Origin: CAYMLQ01 sp964390795 | GTDB taxonomy: Bacteria > Verrucomicrobiota > Kiritimatiellia > RFP12 > UBA1067 | Assembly (NCBI GenBank): GCA_964390795.1 | Contig: CAYMLQ010000293.1 | Span: forward strand, 1-7,719 | DNA length: 7,719 bases | Direction: 5' to 3' | Part shown: in pieces, positions 5,572 to 7,719 of the stretch | How the letters are laid out: each line of letters opens with the position of its first letter | Numbering within the stretch: the first letter of the stretch is position 1 | Program-made: the position numbers and the translations under genes | Notes under the pieces: generated by a model | What the model was told of the DNA's origin: nothing | What the model saw: the letters and a program-made list of their open reading frames with translations, nothing else | Database searches by the model: none

Positions 5572-7719
5572 ACGGAAGGTACGTGGGTCTCTACAGGCGG
5601 CGGTGGCGGTGGCGACTACGGCAGGACAAACAATTGGGCGAGTGGCGTGGTTGCGGGGGGTGCGGGCGCGACGCTCTACTCCACGTCATGGGCGCCAATG
5701 GATCTGCCCGTACCGACGCTCAACAGCCGTACCAATGTCGTTCTGGGGAATCTCATTGTTCCTGAGAGCGCTTCAGTTAGTTCGACCGTCGTAATCAGCC
5801 CCGGGTTTGGAGCGTACGGGCGTACGGAGTCGCTCATTCTGGACAGCGGGACAGTGGGCGTGCCCGCCACGCTTCAGAACAACTGTGTCACCAACAAGGG
5901 GCGCATGAAGATCCGCAGCGACATCCGGCTGCAGTCGGACCTCCTCATTTCGTACAACCCGACGAACCAGTGGCAGCAGCCAAATACGGCAGTCTACCTG
6001 ACAGGCAATCTTTCGGAGGACGGAGCTCGGCGCGGCCTGACCGTCTTGAATTTGGTCCCGGGGAATCAAGTCTCCCTGTTCGGGGACAACACGTTTTCGG
6101 GCGACATCGACGTGAAACAAGGCATCGTGCGGGCGCAGGTGTTCTCGCGCCTGGGCGGCGAGGGACACCAGTTCGGCCGCGACAACACGCTGATCGCCAC
6201 GAACGCGAACAGTCAGATCGACCTCGGCGGCTTCACGTTCGGGCCGGATCAGCGCCTGCTCCTGTCTGGTTGCGGTGTGGGGGGGATGGGCGTTCTGGCG
6301 GCCAGCCAGCAGTCGCCGTGCTACACCTCGGTGTGGTCGGGGCCTATCACCCTCGCGGGCGACAGCGCCGTCGGAATGGGGTATATCAAGTCGTACCCGC
6401 GCGCCGTCGGCAGCGCGATTGCGCTCACCGGGGCGATCGGTGATCAGGGTGCGGGCCGCTCGCTGATCAAGAACTCGCTGAACACGCTGTTCCTGCGCGG
6501 CACCAACACCTACAGCGGCGGCACGATTGTCTCAAACGGCTACCTGAGCGCGACCTGCAAGGAGAACTTGGGCACAGGCCCGCTGGTGCTTGCAGGCGGC
6601 GCGTTTCTCTTCGAGACGCCGTGGGACATCACCTCGGCGGGCGTCGTGCTGACCAACCGGTCGACCGACATCCGGTTGCGCCTGCCCGACCAGGATGTGA
6701 CCTTCAACGGCGTGCTCGGCCCCTTTGCCGCCAACGTTTTGAAATCGGGGCGCGGCGCGCTGACGCTGACCCGCACGGGACTGCACCAGAACCTGCTGAT
6801 CTGCGAGGGCGCGGTCAATCTGGACTATACGGGGAACCTCGAGGCTAAGCTGCCCGCCGCGTGGTATGTGAACCTCTATAACAACGCGAGTCTGAACATC
6901 ATCGGCGGCGCGCAGCCGTTCACCAACACCATCAACAGCGTTCAACCGCAAGGAGGGTGCGCGGGCGTGGTCAGCATCAGCGGGGCTGCCGGGACGCGTT
7001 TCATTCTGGAAGGCTCGGCGAACTGCGGCTTGGGGGCGGGCGAGTCGCTCGACCTGCGCGTCCAAGACGGCACGACGCTTAGTTTGTCACGGTCCACACT
7101 CGATGCGAACGTGCTGAACACCCGTATCACGTACAACGGCGGGGCTTTTGTCTCTCGAAACGCAGACAGCACGGCGATCCCTTTCGTTCAGGCCTCAAAC
7201 GACTGGGACACGGCAACGGCCCGGCACATGGACGTTGTGGCCGCCACGCCCGCGGCGGTGCCGGCGGACGCCCGGATCCGCACGCTGCGCTTCAACGATC
7301 CCGCCGCAGGACAGTTGACCCTCGGGGGCGACACCGGCCTCACGAACGGCGCGATCCTGGTGACGGCGGCGATGGGCTCAACCGCCGTGCATATCCAGGG
7401 CGGCACGCTGACCTCCTCGCAAGGCAGCGAGCTGACCGTACACCAGTACAACACCCAGGCGGTGTTGCGCATCAGCTCGGTTCTAACCAACACGCCGGCC
7501 GGCGGTGCGCTGACCTTGACCAAGACCGGCCCCGGAACGCTCATCCTGTCCGACGTCCGCAACACGTTTTCCGGAACGATCTACGTGCTCGGCGGGACGC
7601 TCGAGATCGAGAGCGGGCAGGCGTTCGGCGCGACCAACCGGTATGTGTACGTCTACAACGGGTCGACGCTGCGTCTGCGCGGACAGCAGAGTTTTGGCGT
7701 TGCAGCGAACAACAGCCTG
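5500..7719 (+). CDS. Second giant PATR-type secreted protein (partial, 3' end outside window)
   Basis: The frame is open for 740 codons with no stop before the window ends. Residues 1-24 are a clear Sec signal peptide (AAALLATGSALA, cleavage before Thr25). A run of six Gly (33-38) and a cap with a TNNWASG motif follow; it lines up with the cap of the preceding gene through an NW...GAT...LGNL pattern. PATR-like units are visible near residues 188-212 (FGDNTFSGDIDV), 324-350 (LRGTNTYSGGTIV), 415-445 (degenerate, KSGRGALTLT) and 675-702 (KTGPGTLILS, TFSGTIYVLGGTLEI). The body is more divergent from the PATR consensus than the preceding gene. No catalytic motif or LamG domain is seen in the visible part. 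It is probably a secreted or surface beta-solenoid. Whether its end matches the tail shared by the two upstream genes cannot be seen. Confidence 0.88.
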   Translation, partial: MNMNAKQWMAAYAAALLATGSALATEGTWVSTGGGGGGDYGRTNNWASGVVAGGAGATLYSTSWAPMDLPVPTLNSRTNVVLGNLIVPESASVSSTVVISPGFGAYGRTESLILDSGTVGVPATLQNNCVTNKGRMKIRSDIRLQSDLLISYNPTNQWQQPNTAVYLTGNLSEDGARRGLTVLNLVPGNQVSLFGDNTFSGDIDVKQGIVRAQVFSRLGGEGHQFGRDNTLIATNANSQIDLGGFTFGPDQRLLLSGCGVGGMGVLAASQQSPCYTSVWSGPITLAGDSAVGMGYIKSYPRAVGSAIALTGAIGDQGAGRSLIKNSLNTLFLRGTNTYSGGTIVSNGYLSATCKENLGTGPLVLAGGAFLFETPWDITSAGVVLTNRSTDIRLRLPDQDVTFNGVLGPFAANVLKSGRGALTLTRTGLHQNLLICEGAVNLDYTGNLEAKLPAAWYVNLYNNASLNIIGGAQPFTNTINSVQPQGGCAGVVSISGAAGTRFILEGSANCGLGAGESLDLRVQDGTTLSLSRSTLDANVLNTRITYNGGAFVSRNADSTAIPFVQASNDWDTATARHMDVVAATPAAVPADARIRTLRFNDPAAGQLTLGGDTGLTNGAILVTAAMGSTAVHIQGGTLTSSQGSELTVHQYNTQAVLRISSVLTNTPAGGALTLTKTGPGTLILSDVRNTFSGTIYVLGGTLEIESGQAFGATNRYVYVYNGSTLRLRGQQSFGVAANNSL
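6279..6285 (+). repeat. Poly-G tract (G7) inside the coding region
   Basis: Seven G bases span codons 260-262 (Val-Gly-Gly) of the third gene. Loss of one G would move translation into a frame that stops at 6464-6466. A shorter G6 run lies at 5655-5660 in the same gene. A slippage role is inferred from tract length and position only. Confidence 0.5.

Noticed and set aside
6532..7065. Open frame on the - strand (177 codons) opposite the third gene
   Set aside because: The sense strand carries a continuous 740-codon frame with signal peptide and PATR motifs; the antisense product is compositionally biased and unrecognisable.

Overview
The window is GC-rich DNA, over 60% G+C by eye. It is filled almost edge to edge, on the + strand only, by three consecutive genes for very large secreted repeat proteins. 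The repeats have the look of the autotransporter-associated beta-strand repeat (PATR; Pfam PF12951 / TIGR02601). They are Gly/Ala/Ser/Thr/Asn-rich and cysteine-poor, with recurring motifs such as K-x-G-S-G-T-L-T-L-S-G-x-N-T-Y-S-G and V-S-G-G-T-L. Giant proteins of this kind, with a LamG-like domain inserted and no C-terminal outer-membrane barrel, suggest a Gram-negative PVC-group bacterium, most likely Kiritimatiellota or Verrucomicrobiota. That placement is inferred from domain style; no taxonomic marker gene is present.

Layout: (1) bases 1-104 are the last 33 codons of an upstream gene. (2) After a 48-base spacer, bases 153-5462 hold one complete gene of 1769 codons: signal peptide, N-terminal W...NW cap, at least nine PATR-like units, a LamG-like domain of about 200 residues nested late in the repeat tract, and a C-terminal module with no barrel. 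(3) After a 37-base spacer, a third gene starts at 5500 and stays open for 740 codons to the window edge.

The genes read as a co-directional paralogue array, probably one transcript. The spacers are short, each start has its own Shine-Dalgarno sequence, and neither spacer holds a recognisable promoter or terminator. The first two genes end in almost the same sequence (107 of 108 bases across the stop codon). The second and third begin with signal peptides that align without gaps to a shared Trp29 while their DNA has diverged. The array therefore looks mosaic, with 3' ends homogenised by recent duplication or gene conversion. Both long genes also contain in-frame poly-G tracts (G8 and G7) that could act as slippage switches. 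The likely role is a family of secreted or surface-displayed beta-solenoid fibres; ligand and export route cannot be read from the sequence.
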